Assembly (NCBI RefSeq): GCF_003386195.1
Contig: NZ_QRDX01000004.1
Span: 1-64,000 of the forward strand
From: Seonamhaeicola aphaedonensis
Lineage (GTDB): Bacteria > Bacteroidota > Bacteroidia > Flavobacteriales > Flavobacteriaceae
Length of the DNA stretch: 64,000 nucleotides
Direction: 5' to 3'
Positions 55,059-63,887 of this stretch are shown piece after piece. Under the pieces are notes generated by a model. That model ran no database searches and was not told where the DNA came from. It saw nothing but the letters and a program-made list of their open reading frames with translations. Each line of letters begins with the position of its first letter. Within the stretch, counting starts at the first letter, position 1. The position numbers and the translations under genes are program-made.

Positions 55059-55904
55059 TTATTCATTAGAACTCTCTACCACCAAGAAGGGAACATCAAT
55101 ACTGAAAGCAAAGGTTTCAAGCGCATGCCTAGTAAATAATCTATCTATGAATGAGTGTTTTTCACTAATCATAGATAGCATATCTATATTATTTTCAAAA
55201 ATATACTGATGCACTATTTCAAACATATCTTTCTTATTTACATCAATAAATTCATGGGTTGCCTCTGGAAAATACGTATTAAAGAAACCCATATTCTGTA
55301 ATTGCTTTTGTGCCAAATGATGTTCATCAGCTACATGTAAAATATAAAGTTTAGAATTATTAAGCACTAAAATATCCTTTAGTATCTTTAATTCTTCAAT
55401 AGAAAACAAGTTTATATGGTTGGTTGTAAAAGCTATTTTCTTTAAAGAGGTATATCTACAACCATCAGGTATTGCCAAAACAGGCACATGGCATCGTTGC
55501 ATAACTCTTGCTGTATTACTTCCAAATAGAACGCGCTGTAGACCAGAAGCTCCTTTGGTTCCCATAATAATTAAATCTACTTGATGTTTGTCTGAAATCT
55601 GGTTTATAGAATCTATAAAATTGTCGTAATCAACAATAGAATGAAATTGATGTTTATCATTATGTTGCTTTATTTTAAGACCAGATATAATGTTTGTAAT
55701 AGATTTTTTGGCAGCATCTATTAAGGTAGAATAGATTGTGGTAGATGACGACACCGACATCATATCATCGGAAATGAATGAGGATGCTTTTTGAACATTA
55801 AGAATATAAAAATCACACTCCTCATTTTTAAGCAACTTGGTAGCATACTTAATGGCGTTTATGGAATTCTTCGAAAAATCTGTAGGTAATAGTATGGTTT
55901 TCAT
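55059..55904 (-). CDS. Universal stress protein, two UspA domains
   Basis: 281 residues made of two UspA-like halves (about 1-145 and 150-280). The first has the ATP-binding pattern G-2x-G-9x-GS (GTKGASGLQRVLFGSN near 115), the second is more divergent. Such tandem proteins are induced by starvation or low oxygen in other bacteria. It lies 79 bp upstream of the TPR-kinase-cyclase gene on the same strand, probably one transcript. The region upstream has a 10-bp palindrome at 55972. Confidence 0.88.
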   Translation of the reverse strand: MKTILLPTDFSKNSINAIKYATKLLKNEECDFYILNVQKASSFISDDMMSVSSSTTIYSTLIDAAKKSITNIISGLKIKQHNDKHQFHSIVDYDNFIDSINQISDKHQVDLIIMGTKGASGLQRVLFGSNTARVMQRCHVPVLAIPDGCRYTSLKKIAFTTNHINLFSIEELKILKDILVLNNSKLYILHVADEHHLAQKQLQNMGFFNTYFPEATHEFIDVNKKDMFEIVHQYIFENNIDMLSMISEKHSFIDRLFTRHALETFAFSIDVPFLVVESSNE

Positions 55905-55971
55905 TGCTACAAAAACTTTGATGATACGTAAATATATATCTAGGATATAATAAAAACTATGACAATTATCA

Positions 55972-55981
55972 GTTGTACAAC
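55972..55981. promoter_or_regulatory. Palindrome upstream of the stress protein gene
   Basis: GTTGTACAAC is a perfect 10-bp palindrome, 68 bp upstream of the universal stress protein start and 105 bp before the divergent DUF3108 gene. It could be an operator, but no protein can be assigned. Confidence 0.3.
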
Positions 55982-56085
55982 ACGTTACAGTATTACAAAT
56001 AAAAATTAGTAAAATATATCAAAGCATTGTATTTTCGGCACAATAAATGGTACCCCTTACTCTTATAATCTAAAAACACCTTTTT

Positions 56086-56850
56086 ATGATGCGTTTTCTT
56101 TTCTTAGTTATCCTTTGTTGGTCATTTACATGTAACGCTCAAAACACTGCCATAGCCCCAGGAGAAAAATTAGTATACACAGCATCTTATAATATGTCTG
56201 GGATACTTAATGATATTGCACAAGTAACCATGGAAACTAGTAATGTGCAAACCTCTAAAGCTACACTTTTAAGATTAAAGTGTACCGCTGCAACCTATAG
56301 TAAATGGGATAATTTTTTTAAGATTAGAGACCTATATGAAAGCTACGTAAACCCCAAAACCTTAACACCCTATTTATATAAACGAAATATTAATGAAGGG
56401 AGCTATTTCAAAGCTATGAAGTATACTTACAGTCATAAAACAAATACTATAAAGTCTGTTCAAACTAAAAAGAATAATCAGGTTCAAAACAAAGATTTCA
56501 CTTTTAATGCCGGGTCTAACGATATTGTTTCAACACTATATAAGTTAAGAACGCTAGACTACGAAACCATGAGGGTTGGGCAACAAAAAACAATTCATGT
56601 TATTTTTGATAGAAAAGAAACCAAAGGATACATTACCTATTTAGGTAAAGAGACTTTAAATACCGCAATTGGGACAAAAACATGTTACAAGATTTCAATT
56701 GGAAGTGATTCAAAGGCCTTAGAGGGCGGTAACTCCAATTTGTTATGGCTTACGGCAGATGCCAATAAAATTATAGTCTTTGGAAAATTTAAAATTCCTG
56801 TTGGTAACGGGGAGCTAAAAATAAAATCAGCTTCTGGATTAAAAAATTAA
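56086..56850 (+). CDS. DUF3108 domain protein, secreted
   Basis: 254 residues with a signal peptide (about 1-18, FTCNAQ). The mature protein matches DUF3108 (APGEKLVYTASYNMSGILND near 24; NDIVSTLYKLRTL near 145; GKFKIPVGNGELKIKSA at the end), an all-beta envelope family without known activity that resembles lipid-binding LolA-like folds. It is followed after 4 bp by a small membrane protein gene. Confidence 0.8.
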   Translation: MMRFLFLVILCWSFTCNAQNTAIAPGEKLVYTASYNMSGILNDIAQVTMETSNVQTSKATLLRLKCTAATYSKWDNFFKIRDLYESYVNPKTLTPYLYKRNINEGSYFKAMKYTYSHKTNTIKSVQTKKNNQVQNKDFTFNAGSNDIVSTLYKLRTLDYETMRVGQQKTIHVIFDRKETKGYITYLGKETLNTAIGTKTCYKISIGSDSKALEGGNSNLLWLTADANKIIVFGKFKIPVGNGELKIKSASGLKN

Positions 56851-56854
56851 TAAA

Positions 56855-57223
56855 ATGAAAAAACTATTCACTGTACTGGCAATTATCGCTTCGTTTTTAG
56901 CAATTATACTAGCTGTTTTACCTGTTTCCAATTTAGCAATCATACCATCAATCTTGGCACTTGTATTTGGTTTATTGGCTTTTTACCTTTCAAAAAAAAC
57001 CGGACAAGTAAAAAAAATAATTCAATTTACTTTCTTTTTAACCATCATAGCTCTGGCAATCACTACATATAAAGCGTTATTTTCAATAACTGAAGTAGCT
57101 GACACCCAGGAGTTAAAAGCTACAGAATCACAATCAAAAGAAGAAGCTCTGGAAGAACTTGAAGATTTAGAAATTGAGGATATAGATATTGACACCTCCG
57201 AATTAGAAGATATAGAACTATAG
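56855..57223 (+). CDS. Small membrane protein with acidic tail
   Basis: 122 residues: three membrane helices (about 3-25, 27-46 and 57-76), then a strongly acidic cytoplasmic or periplasmic tail rich in Glu, Asp and Leu (about 82-122). I recognise no family. It is 4 bp after the DUF3108 gene, so the two form an operon. Confidence 0.65.
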   Translation: MKKLFTVLAIIASFLAIILAVLPVSNLAIIPSILALVFGLLAFYLSKKTGQVKKIIQFTFFLTIIALAITTYKALFSITEVADTQELKATESQSKEEALEELEDLEIEDIDIDTSELEDIEL

Positions 57224-57325
57224 GAGTAAGTTTTTTCGCTATTATTTGTATCTTTGAGCAAACTAAAAATTAGCACGTTTTAGCGTGTTAATACATCTGA
57301 TTAAAAACATACAGATTATACACAG

Positions 57326-58378
57326 ATGAAAATCATATGCATCCTCTCAATGCTAACCCTTGTAGGTACTTGTGCTACCCCAAAATACACTACCAAAATT
57401 AAAAATTTAAAAGATAGTATTCAACTTGTAGATAGTGCTGCTGTTATAAAATATGCCAACACCATAACAGCTAGTGAGCTAAAAACACATCTTTATACAT
57501 TTTCTTCTGATAAATTTGAGGGTAGAAAAGCTGGTGAAAAAGGTCATGTGCTAGCTGCTAATTTTTTGAAGACATATTATCAAAATGAGAGTATTGAGTC
57601 TGCTTACGGAGGTAACAATTATTTTCAAACCATTCCGTCTGAATTTCTATCCAATAAAGCCAAGGACACAGATAATGTACTGGCATTTATTGAAGGTTCT
57701 GAAAAACCAGACGAAATTGTGGTGATATCGGCTCATTTAGACCATTTAGGAATTGAAGATGATGGTCAAATAAACAACGGTGCAGATGATGATGGTTCTG
57801 GTACTGTAGCGCTTATGGAAATGGCTCAAGCATTCAAGTTAGCCAAAAATGATGGCTTTGGTCCCAAAAGAAGCATTTTGTTCCTTCACTTTACAGCAGA
57901 AGAATTAGGTAAAAAAGGTTCGGCATTCTATACTGAATATCCTGTTTTCCCACTTGAAAACACAGTGGCAAATCTCAATATAGATATGATTGGAAGGGTT
58001 GATGATTTACACCTAGAAAACAAAAATTACATCTATTTGATAGGCTCTGATAGGTTAAGTAAAGAATTACACTATATCTCTGAAAAAATTAATAACCAGT
58101 ATTTCAAAATCAACTTAGACTACAGGTATAACATTAAAGGAGAAAGTCACAATTACTATACTCGATCAGACCATTATAATTTTGCAAAAAAAGACGTGCC
58201 AGTAATATTTTATTTTAATGGAGAACATGATGATTACCACAGACCTACTGACACTCCAGACAAAATTGACTATCCGTTGCTTCAAAAACGCACACAACTT
58301 GTATTTGCTACTGCGTGGCAAATAGCCAATCAAGAACACAGAGTCGTTTTAGATAAAGACAACGATTTGTTAAAATAA
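57326..58378 (+). CDS. M28 family peptidase, lipoprotein-like (copy 1)
   Basis: 350 residues with a hydrophobic leader ending VGTC, probably a lipobox with Thr at -1. The M28 zinc-aminopeptidase core shows VISAHLDHLG near 136 (His ligand), NGADDDGSGT near 152 (bridging Asp), TAEELG near 190 (catalytic Glu pair), NIDMIGR near 216 and RSDHYNFAKKDVPV near 284 (last His). It probably removes N-terminal residues from peptides at the cell envelope. A paralogue follows directly; the two share most catalytic blocks. A terminator lies between. Confidence 0.9.
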   Translation: MKIICILSMLTLVGTCATPKYTTKIKNLKDSIQLVDSAAVIKYANTITASELKTHLYTFSSDKFEGRKAGEKGHVLAANFLKTYYQNESIESAYGGNNYFQTIPSEFLSNKAKDTDNVLAFIEGSEKPDEIVVISAHLDHLGIEDDGQINNGADDDGSGTVALMEMAQAFKLAKNDGFGPKRSILFLHFTAEELGKKGSAFYTEYPVFPLENTVANLNIDMIGRVDDLHLENKNYIYLIGSDRLSKELHYISEKINNQYFKINLDYRYNIKGESHNYYTRSDHYNFAKKDVPVIFYFNGEHDDYHRPTDTPDKIDYPLLQKRTQLVFATAWQIANQEHRVVLDKDNDLLK

Positions 58379-58387
58379 GTTGAATGG

Positions 58388-58412
58388 AGCCTTTCCATAA
58401 AGGCTTTTTTTG
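58388..58412 (+). terminator. Terminator between the two M28 genes
   Basis: AGCCTTT (58388-58394) and AAAGGCT (58399-58405) form a perfect 7-bp stem with a 4-nt loop, followed by seven T. The second gene begins 31 bp later. Confidence 0.85.
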
Positions 58413-58442
58413 TATTATAGCGTTAAATACAGATTCATAACT

Positions 58443-59462
58443 ATGCGAAACATTTTACTACTCCTTTGTGTCACCTGTGTTATTATTTCTTGCTGTTCTT
58501 CAAAGAATAAAGAAAAAAAGAAGGAAGCTTATCGAATTAATTATGCCAATACCATAACTGCTTCAGAGTTAAAAGAGATGCTATACATTTATGCTTCTGA
58601 TGCTTATGAAGGTAGAAAAACAGGAGAACCTGGACAGAAAAAAGCAGTTGAATTCATTAAATCTCAATACGTAGCTAATGGTATTCCCTCGCCTATTAAA
58701 GAAGGCGATTATTTTCAAGAAATCCCAGAATCTTTTTTTAAAGGAGATATCAAAGCCTCTGAAAATGTTTTGGCCTATATTAAAGGCTCTGAAAAACCCG
58801 AAGAAATTATAGTCATCTCAGCACATTTAGACCATATTGGGGTTTCAAAAGTAGGTGAAGTTAATAACGGTGCAGATGATGACGGGTCTGGTACTGTGGC
58901 TATTTTAGAAATTGCTGAAGCATTTAAAACTGCGGCTATCAAGGGGCACGGACCCAAACGTTCAATTTTGTTCTTACATGTTACCGGTGAAGAAATTGGA
59001 CTTTACGGCTCACGTTATTACACCGATGTTGACCCTGTATTTCCTTTAGAAAACACAGTTGCTAACTTAAATATTGATATGATTGGTAGAATAGACCCCA
59101 AACATGAAGGCAATCCAAATTATCTGTATTTAATTGGGTCTGATAAACTGAGTAGAGAACTACATGACATTTCTGAAGATGTAAATAAGAGATTTACCAA
59201 TTTCAAATTTGATTACACCTACAATAGTGACCGAGACCCCAACCGTTTTTATTACCGCTCAGACCACTACAACTTTGCAAAAAACAACATTCCTGTAATT
59301 TTCTACTTTAATGGTACGCATGCCGATTATCACAGACCAACAGATACCCCAGATAAAATTGAATACGAATTGTTAGCAGCAAGAGCCAAATTAATTTTCC
59401 ATACCGCTTGGGAACTAGCCAATAGGCAGGAGCGTATAAAGTTAGACAAAAAGAAAGAGTAG
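58443..59462 (+). CDS. M28 family peptidase, lipoprotein (copy 2)
   Basis: 339 residues. ATG 58443 gives a clear lipoprotein signal (MRNILLLLCVTCVIISC); the longer open frame from 58410 would spoil it and start inside the terminator. The core repeats copy 1: VISAHLDHIG, NGADDDGSGT, TGEEIG, NIDMIGR and RSDHYNFAKNNIPV. Here the catalytic Glu block has TGEE instead of TAEE, still complete. Long shared segments show tandem duplication, and many differences show that it is not recent. Confidence 0.9.
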   Translation: MRNILLLLCVTCVIISCCSSKNKEKKKEAYRINYANTITASELKEMLYIYASDAYEGRKTGEPGQKKAVEFIKSQYVANGIPSPIKEGDYFQEIPESFFKGDIKASENVLAYIKGSEKPEEIIVISAHLDHIGVSKVGEVNNGADDDGSGTVAILEIAEAFKTAAIKGHGPKRSILFLHVTGEEIGLYGSRYYTDVDPVFPLENTVANLNIDMIGRIDPKHEGNPNYLYLIGSDKLSRELHDISEDVNKRFTNFKFDYTYNSDRDPNRFYYRSDHYNFAKNNIPVIFYFNGTHADYHRPTDTPDKIEYELLAARAKLIFHTAWELANRQERIKLDKKKE

Positions 59463-59535
59463 ATTTATTAATAACAACTACAATCTGTGAAATTGCTTGT
59501 TCGTATAACCGAAATTGAAGCTAAGCTAACAACAA

Positions 59536-59841
59536 TTGGTTAATAAGTTACATAACCCACATAGTAATTTTGAGATTACTACTAATTATAAATTTCAATT
59601 ATATCTACCAATTGCAGTTTTTACTATAGGTCTTGGGGCAATTATAAAGTCTATTGTTTTTAATGGTTTTGAACTTTTAGGATTTATTGGCTTATTTTTT
59701 TTAATAATAGGACTCTTTCTTAAAATATTTTCATCAAAACGAACCCTAAAAGTTAGTAAGAATACTATTCAATTTAATTCAAAAAGTTTACTGAGCGATT
59801 TTTTAGGATCAATAACCCTTAACAACGCTTTGTTGTGTTAG
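59536..59841 (+). CDS. Small two-helix membrane protein, possibly truncated
   Basis: 101 residues from a TTG start, with two membrane helices (about 22-43 and 46-66) and a basic stretch KRTLKVSKNT. The C-terminus ends abruptly in SITLNNALLC. It looks like a bacterial PH-domain-type membrane protein cut short, but I cannot assign a family. The stop is next to a small hairpin (AACAAC/GTTGT) near 59820-59837. Coding status is uncertain. Confidence 0.4.
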   Translation: MVNKLHNPHSNFEITTNYKFQLYLPIAVFTIGLGAIIKSIVFNGFELLGFIGLFFLIIGLFLKIFSSKRTLKVSKNTIQFNSKSLLSDFLGSITLNNALLC

Positions 59842-59875
59842 ACCTTGAATACAACTTAATATTAATGTTTAGATA

Positions 59876-60283
59876 ATGAAAATAGATGTTTTAGAGACTC
59901 GAGAGCTTGAACTTGAACAAGTCATTGAGCTTTACAAAGCCAATGAATGGAGTGCTGCTGAAAAACCAAATAAACTATTTAAAGCCTTGATTAATTCACA
60001 TTCCTTGATAACCGCTTGGGATAAGAATAATTTAATTGGTCTAGGAAACGCAATTTCAGATGGTCATTTGGTAGTCTATTACCCTCACTTATTAATTCAC
60101 CCTAATTATCAAGGTAAAGGAATTGGAAAAATGATTATGAATAGGATGTTAGAAAAATATAAAGATTTTCATATGCAAATGTTAACCGCTGATGGTAAAG
60201 CTATTGAATTTTATAATAAAGTTGGATTTAGTAAGGCTGGTGAAACTAAACCCATGTGGATATATAAGGGTAATGAACATTAA
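59876..60283 (+). CDS. GNAT family N-acetyltransferase
   Basis: 135 residues, a single GNAT domain with the acetyl-CoA pyrophosphate motif HPNYQGKGIGKMIMNRML near 78 and the typical late AIEFYNKVGFSKAG near 108. The substrate is not predictable; related small GNATs acetylate amines or amino acids. It is 10 bp upstream of the next gene and probably cotranscribed. Confidence 0.88.
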   Translation: MKIDVLETRELELEQVIELYKANEWSAAEKPNKLFKALINSHSLITAWDKNNLIGLGNAISDGHLVVYYPHLLIHPNYQGKGIGKMIMNRMLEKYKDFHMQMLTADGKAIEFYNKVGFSKAGETKPMWIYKGNEH

Positions 60284-60293
60284 AAAGAATAAC

Positions 60294-60596
60294 ATGATAG
60301 CTAGAATATGGCATGGCCGAACAAAAGCGAAAGATTTTGAACAATATACTGAGTTAATGAAATCTATAGCAATCCCCGACTATGAAAGAACAAAAGGATT
60401 TGTTAATTTAACTTTTTTAAGGCGCATTGATAATGGTATAGCTCATTTTACTTTAATAACATACTGGGAAAATTTAGATGTAATAAAGAATTTTGCGGGT
60501 GATGATTTTGAAGTTGCAAAATATTATCCTGAAGACAAAAAATTTCTACTTGAGTTTGAAGAAAAAGTTACACACTATGAGGTTTTTGCTGGATAA
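60294..60596 (+). CDS. ABM/dimeric alpha-beta barrel protein
   Basis: 100 residues from ATG 60294 (MIARIWHGRTKAKDFEQY). A dimeric ferredoxin-like fold of the antibiotic-biosynthesis-monooxygenase type: ARIWHG strand, helix KDFEQYTELMKSI, strands with LTFLRRIDNGIAHFTLITYWENLD. No activity can be assigned. An open frame extends upstream into the GNAT gene but does not look conserved. Confidence 0.75.
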   Translation: MIARIWHGRTKAKDFEQYTELMKSIAIPDYERTKGFVNLTFLRRIDNGIAHFTLITYWENLDVIKNFAGDDFEVAKYYPEDKKFLLEFEEKVTHYEVFAG

Positions 60597-60691
60597 AATT
60601 TAGCAGAAACATTTGAACTTATAAAAACACCAAAACAATTGTCAATAAAAAACTGTAGTTTTAGAGTTTTATTGGGTAAATATCAAACCAC

Positions 60692-60721
60692 AAAAAAAGC
60701 CTTTCAATTTCTTGAAAGGCT
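60692..60721 (-). terminator. Terminator of tRNA-His
   Basis: AGCCTTTCAA and TTGAAAGGCT (60698-60721) form a perfect 10-bp stem with a 4-nt loop. On the minus strand a run of T follows. It lies 10 bp past the tRNA 3' end. Confidence 0.88.
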
Positions 60722-60730
60722 TGTATTTTT

Positions 60731-60806
60731 GGGTGGAAGATCGGTCTCGAACCGACGACCTCCTGAACCACAATCAGGCGCTCTAACCAACTGAGCTACA
60801 ACCACC
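60731..60806 (-). tRNA. tRNA-His (anticodon GTG)
   Basis: On the minus strand a tRNA with D-arm TAGCTCAGTTGGTTAGAGC, anticodon stem CCTGA/TCAGG with loop containing GTG, and T-arm GGTTCGAGACC. The extra 5' G (G-1) that marks tRNA-His is present and faces C73. The acceptor stem, as I pair it, has U-U mismatches at 5-68 and 6-67. The CCA tail is not encoded beyond the first C. A promoter and a terminator fit it on both sides. Confidence 0.95.
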
Positions 60807-60832
60807 ATGTTTACGCATTATTAATGCGAGTG

Positions 60833-60863
60833 CAAATGTAACAGATTTCGATTTTTCTACAAA
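60833..60863 (-). promoter_or_regulatory. Promoter of tRNA-His
   Basis: On the minus strand TTTG (60860-60863), 19 bp, then TACATTTG (60833-60840): a perfect match to the Bacteroidota consensus. It ends 27 bp before the tRNA 5' end. Confidence 0.8.
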
Positions 60864-60898
60864 GACTTTTTTTAGTTTTTAATTAATATATATACATT

Positions 60899-61621
60899 CT
60901 ATTGAAGGTTAAATAAACTATCAACAGCAATATAGCGCTCTACATTAAATCCTTCGGCATATTCTACACCTACCAAGCGTCCTAAATCTCTAGCCCTGTA
61001 TGTTACACTATCTTTAAAGTTAAGGCTAGAAATAGGCGTAACAGGTTCTTTGCTGTTAGCATCAAAAAACTGTGTTTTGTAAGCCAAAACCGCCTCTATT
61101 TTTTTATTCATAAACCCAGTAACATCAACCACAAAATCGGGCTCTAAATTATTCCATTGCATATAGTGATACACTTGCTTCGGTCTCCATGGTTCTTGCC
61201 ATTCATCATCATCTTGAATTTTAGTATTAATTTTAATTAATCCGCTTAAAAAACAAGCATCACTTACTAATTTACTTCCTTTCCCGTGGTCTATATGCCT
61301 ATCATCAATAGCATTGCACAATACAATATCTGGTTTATATTTACGTATCATTTTTATGAGTTCTATTTGATGTTGTTTGTCATTAACAAAAAAACCATCT
61401 TCAAACTCCATATTCATCCTAACAGTAACTCCCAAAATGTTTTTTGCTTCTTCAGCTTCTTCTGCTCTTGTTCTTGCAGTACCACGAGTTCCTAACTCAC
61501 CCCTAGTTAAATCTATAATACCAATTTTTTTACCTTGAGCTATTTCTTTAGCAATGGTAGCACCACAACCTAACTCTACATCATCTGGATGAGCCCCTAT
61601 GGCAAGAATATCTAATTTCAT
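60899..61621 (-). CDS. bshB1: Bacillithiol biosynthesis deacetylase BshB1
   Basis: Removes acetate from GlcNAc-malate in bacillithiol synthesis, giving GlcN-malate. 240 residues of the PIG-L/LmbE zinc deacetylase family: AHPDDVELGCG near 9 (zinc His and Asp with catalytic Asp) and DDRHIDHGKG near 108 (zinc His). The strand with LTRGELGTRGT near 38 is typical of BshB1. It is a single gene; other bsh genes are not in this window. Its presence means that the cell probably uses bacillithiol as its low-molecular-weight thiol. Confidence 0.93.
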   Translation of the reverse strand: MKLDILAIGAHPDDVELGCGATIAKEIAQGKKIGIIDLTRGELGTRGTARTRAEEAEEAKNILGVTVRMNMEFEDGFFVNDKQHQIELIKMIRKYKPDIVLCNAIDDRHIDHGKGSKLVSDACFLSGLIKINTKIQDDDEWQEPWRPKQVYHYMQWNNLEPDFVVDVTGFMNKKIEAVLAYKTQFFDANSKEPVTPISSLNFKDSVTYRARDLGRLVGVEYAEGFNVERYIAVDSLFNLQ

Positions 61622-61749
61622 ACTTTTAATATATCATATTATCAATCAAAACATGACTGATTTACATATGTTTTTTCTAATTTTCCAATTGTTTTTTAAA
61701 TAGGATAAACTATTTTTTTATATAAATTGGCAAACTCATAAAACTTAGA

Positions 61750-61765
61750 AATACGAAAACGTATT
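61750..61765. promoter_or_regulatory. Short inverted repeat between bshB1 and the permease gene
   Basis: AATACG (61750-61755) and CGTATT (61760-61765) form a 16-bp dyad in the 294-bp divergent region. It may be an operator for either gene. I see nothing else in this region that I can name. Confidence 0.3.
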
Positions 61766-61915
61766 CGCTAATGGTTTCCCTAATTTTTATAGGTTAAATA
61801 TAACAATAATTGAAAAATAACTTCCTGTTTTAAAGTATGACATTAATCATAATAATGAGAAGTATTCAATAGTAATTTTACACCATAATTAATCAAACAA
61901 GAAAACACGAGAAAC

Positions 61916-63757
61916 ATGTATTTAATGCTCTTTATTTTAGTGGTAACAATTGGACTTTTTGTCTGGGGAAAATTCACTCCAGATATTGTTGCACTTATAT
62001 CTATGATTGCCTTGTATTTAACAGGTATTTTAACTCCCACCGAAACTTTAAGCGGATTTAGTAATCCAACCGTTATCATGATTGCTGCCCTCTTTATTAT
62101 AGGAGAAGGAATTGCTCAAACAGGCTGGACAGCTATGGCTGGTAAGAAATTTGTTGAATGGGCTGGTAAAAGTGTACCCAAATTACTAGTAATAGTAAGC
62201 TTAGGTGCTGGGGTATTATCAGGCTTTGTTAGTAATACTGGTACAGTAGCTACCCTAATGCCGCTAACCATATCATCTGCGTGGAGTATAGGTACCTTAC
62301 CTTCTAAAATGTTAATGCCAGTTGCTTTTGGTTCCAACACAGGTGGCCTACTTACTTTAACAGGAACGCCTCCTAATATCATTGCCAGTAACTCATTGGT
62401 TGAAGCAGGTCATGAAGGCTTTTCATTCTTTGAATTTGGTTTAATAGGGCTACCTCTGTTAATCATCGCTTTACTATACTTTAGATATGTTGGTTACAAA
62501 TTACTCCCAGAAAATAAAACCAACAATAAACCTGTAAATATTGAATCTACTTTACATAACTGGATAGAGGCTTATAAAATAGATGACGATTATTATAGGC
62601 TTCGTATTAGATCTTTATCGCCGTTAATTAATACAAAAATTGAAAATTGGAATTTTGAAAAAGAGTTTAATATAACCATTATTAGACTAAAAAGAAGACA
62701 TCCTAATAGATTAAAAGGATATCCTAAATTTGAAGAATTCCCAGATTTAGGTACGGAATTAAGATACCATGATATTATAACGGTTAAAGGTGATACTGAA
62801 GCTATCAACCGCCTTATGATTAGGTTTAGATTGGGATTATTACCTCTAGAAGAAGAATCTACAGAAGAGTTAAAAAATAATCTTATCAACCAAGAGGTTG
62901 GTATGACTGAAGTTTTAGTAAACCCTAACTCTATGTTGGTTGGTAGAAAATATAATTTAGCAGATTATTTTAAAAGATTTAATATTCAACTACTAGCTGT
63001 TTCAAGAAACCAAAAGCCTATACAGGATAAAGAGATAACCGTAAAAGTTGGAGATGCCTTTTTGTTAAGGGGTACTTGGGCTAGTATTGATGACCTAAAA
63101 AAACAACACGAAAACTTAGTAATATGTGGTAGCCCAGAGGGAATGGCAAAAAACGTTGAAAACCTCAACTACAGATCTTACATTGCCATGGGAGCCTTAT
63201 TACTCATGATTGCGTTTATGGTTTTTAAGGTAGTACCGGGCTCAATAGCGGCTTTAATCTCTGCTGGTATTATTTTACTAACAGGATGTGTACCAATGGC
63301 AAAAGCTTATAAAGGCATTAGTTGGACAAGTGTGGTTATGATTGCTGCCATGATTCCTATGGGTATTGCTTTACAAAAAACAGGAACTGCACAGGTAATA
63401 GCCAACGGACTTGTAAATTATTTAGGTGCCATACACCCTGTAGCATTATTGGGAGGTGTTTTTCTTTTAACCACTACCTTTAGTCAGGTAATTAATAACT
63501 CTGCTACAGCCGTATTAATGGCTCCTATTGCCATTTTAGCTGCTAGTTCATTAAACCTATCACCAGAACCATTTATGATTGTAGTGGCCATTAGTGCTTC
63601 AACAGCATTCTTAACACCAATAGGCACTACTACAAATGCCATGGTGATGACCGCAGGTGGTTATAAGTTTATGAATTATTTAAAGGTAGGTGCTCCATTA
63701 TTACTCTTGTTCTTAGTTGTTTCGCTAGTGCTGGTACCAATGATTTGGCCATTCTAA
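61916..63757 (+). CDS. SLC13 family permease with TrkA-C domains
   Basis: 613 residues: membrane helices in two halves (about 1-195 and 425-613) around a cytoplasmic insert with two TrkA-C/RCK_C-like domains (about 225-320 and 330-405). Signatures: SGFVSNTGTVATLMPLTISSAW near 100 and GGVFLLTTTFSQVINNSATAVLMAPIAILAA near 520, the paired SNT-type loops of the DASS/SLC13 fold. Such proteins carry sulfate, dicarboxylates or related anions with sodium; the substrate is open. The N-terminus is very short before the first helix, as usual for this group. Confidence 0.9.
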   Translation: MYLMLFILVVTIGLFVWGKFTPDIVALISMIALYLTGILTPTETLSGFSNPTVIMIAALFIIGEGIAQTGWTAMAGKKFVEWAGKSVPKLLVIVSLGAGVLSGFVSNTGTVATLMPLTISSAWSIGTLPSKMLMPVAFGSNTGGLLTLTGTPPNIIASNSLVEAGHEGFSFFEFGLIGLPLLIIALLYFRYVGYKLLPENKTNNKPVNIESTLHNWIEAYKIDDDYYRLRIRSLSPLINTKIENWNFEKEFNITIIRLKRRHPNRLKGYPKFEEFPDLGTELRYHDIITVKGDTEAINRLMIRFRLGLLPLEEESTEELKNNLINQEVGMTEVLVNPNSMLVGRKYNLADYFKRFNIQLLAVSRNQKPIQDKEITVKVGDAFLLRGTWASIDDLKKQHENLVICGSPEGMAKNVENLNYRSYIAMGALLLMIAFMVFKVVPGSIAALISAGIILLTGCVPMAKAYKGISWTSVVMIAAMIPMGIALQKTGTAQVIANGLVNYLGAIHPVALLGGVFLLTTTFSQVINNSATAVLMAPIAILAASSLNLSPEPFMIVVAISASTAFLTPIGTTTNAMVMTAGGYKFMNYLKVGAPLLLLFLVVSLVLVPMIWPF

Positions 63758-63851
63758 ATATAGAATAAATAATAGTAGGAATCTTAAATTGAACAACCCT
63801 TTTCATTAGAAAGAGTAAGTAAGTAAAATAAACAGAGAATTCAAACTGAAA

Positions 63852-63887
63852 AAATTGAGAAGCAAAAAAACTGCCTATTCTCAATTT
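63852..63887 (+). terminator. Hairpin after the SLC13 gene
   Basis: AAATTGAGAA (63852-63861) and TTCTCAATTT (63878-63887) pair perfectly over 10 bp with a 16-nt loop. No strong T-run follows, so termination is plausible but not certain. Beyond it, TATCTTCG near 63969 and an ATG at 63995 may begin the next gene. Confidence 0.45.

Noticed and set aside
59520-59845. Integron-like cassette around the small membrane gene (CTAAC, GTTAGAC-type ends and an AACAAC/GTTGT hairpin).
   Set aside because: The core-like heptamers are degenerate and unpaired with a proper attC structure, and there is no integrase or cassette array. Chance AT-rich similarity is more likely.
60192-60293. Longer N-terminus of the ABM-like protein overlapping the GNAT gene.
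   Set aside because: The extra residues are a frame-shifted reading of the GNAT C-terminus and do not resemble the family.
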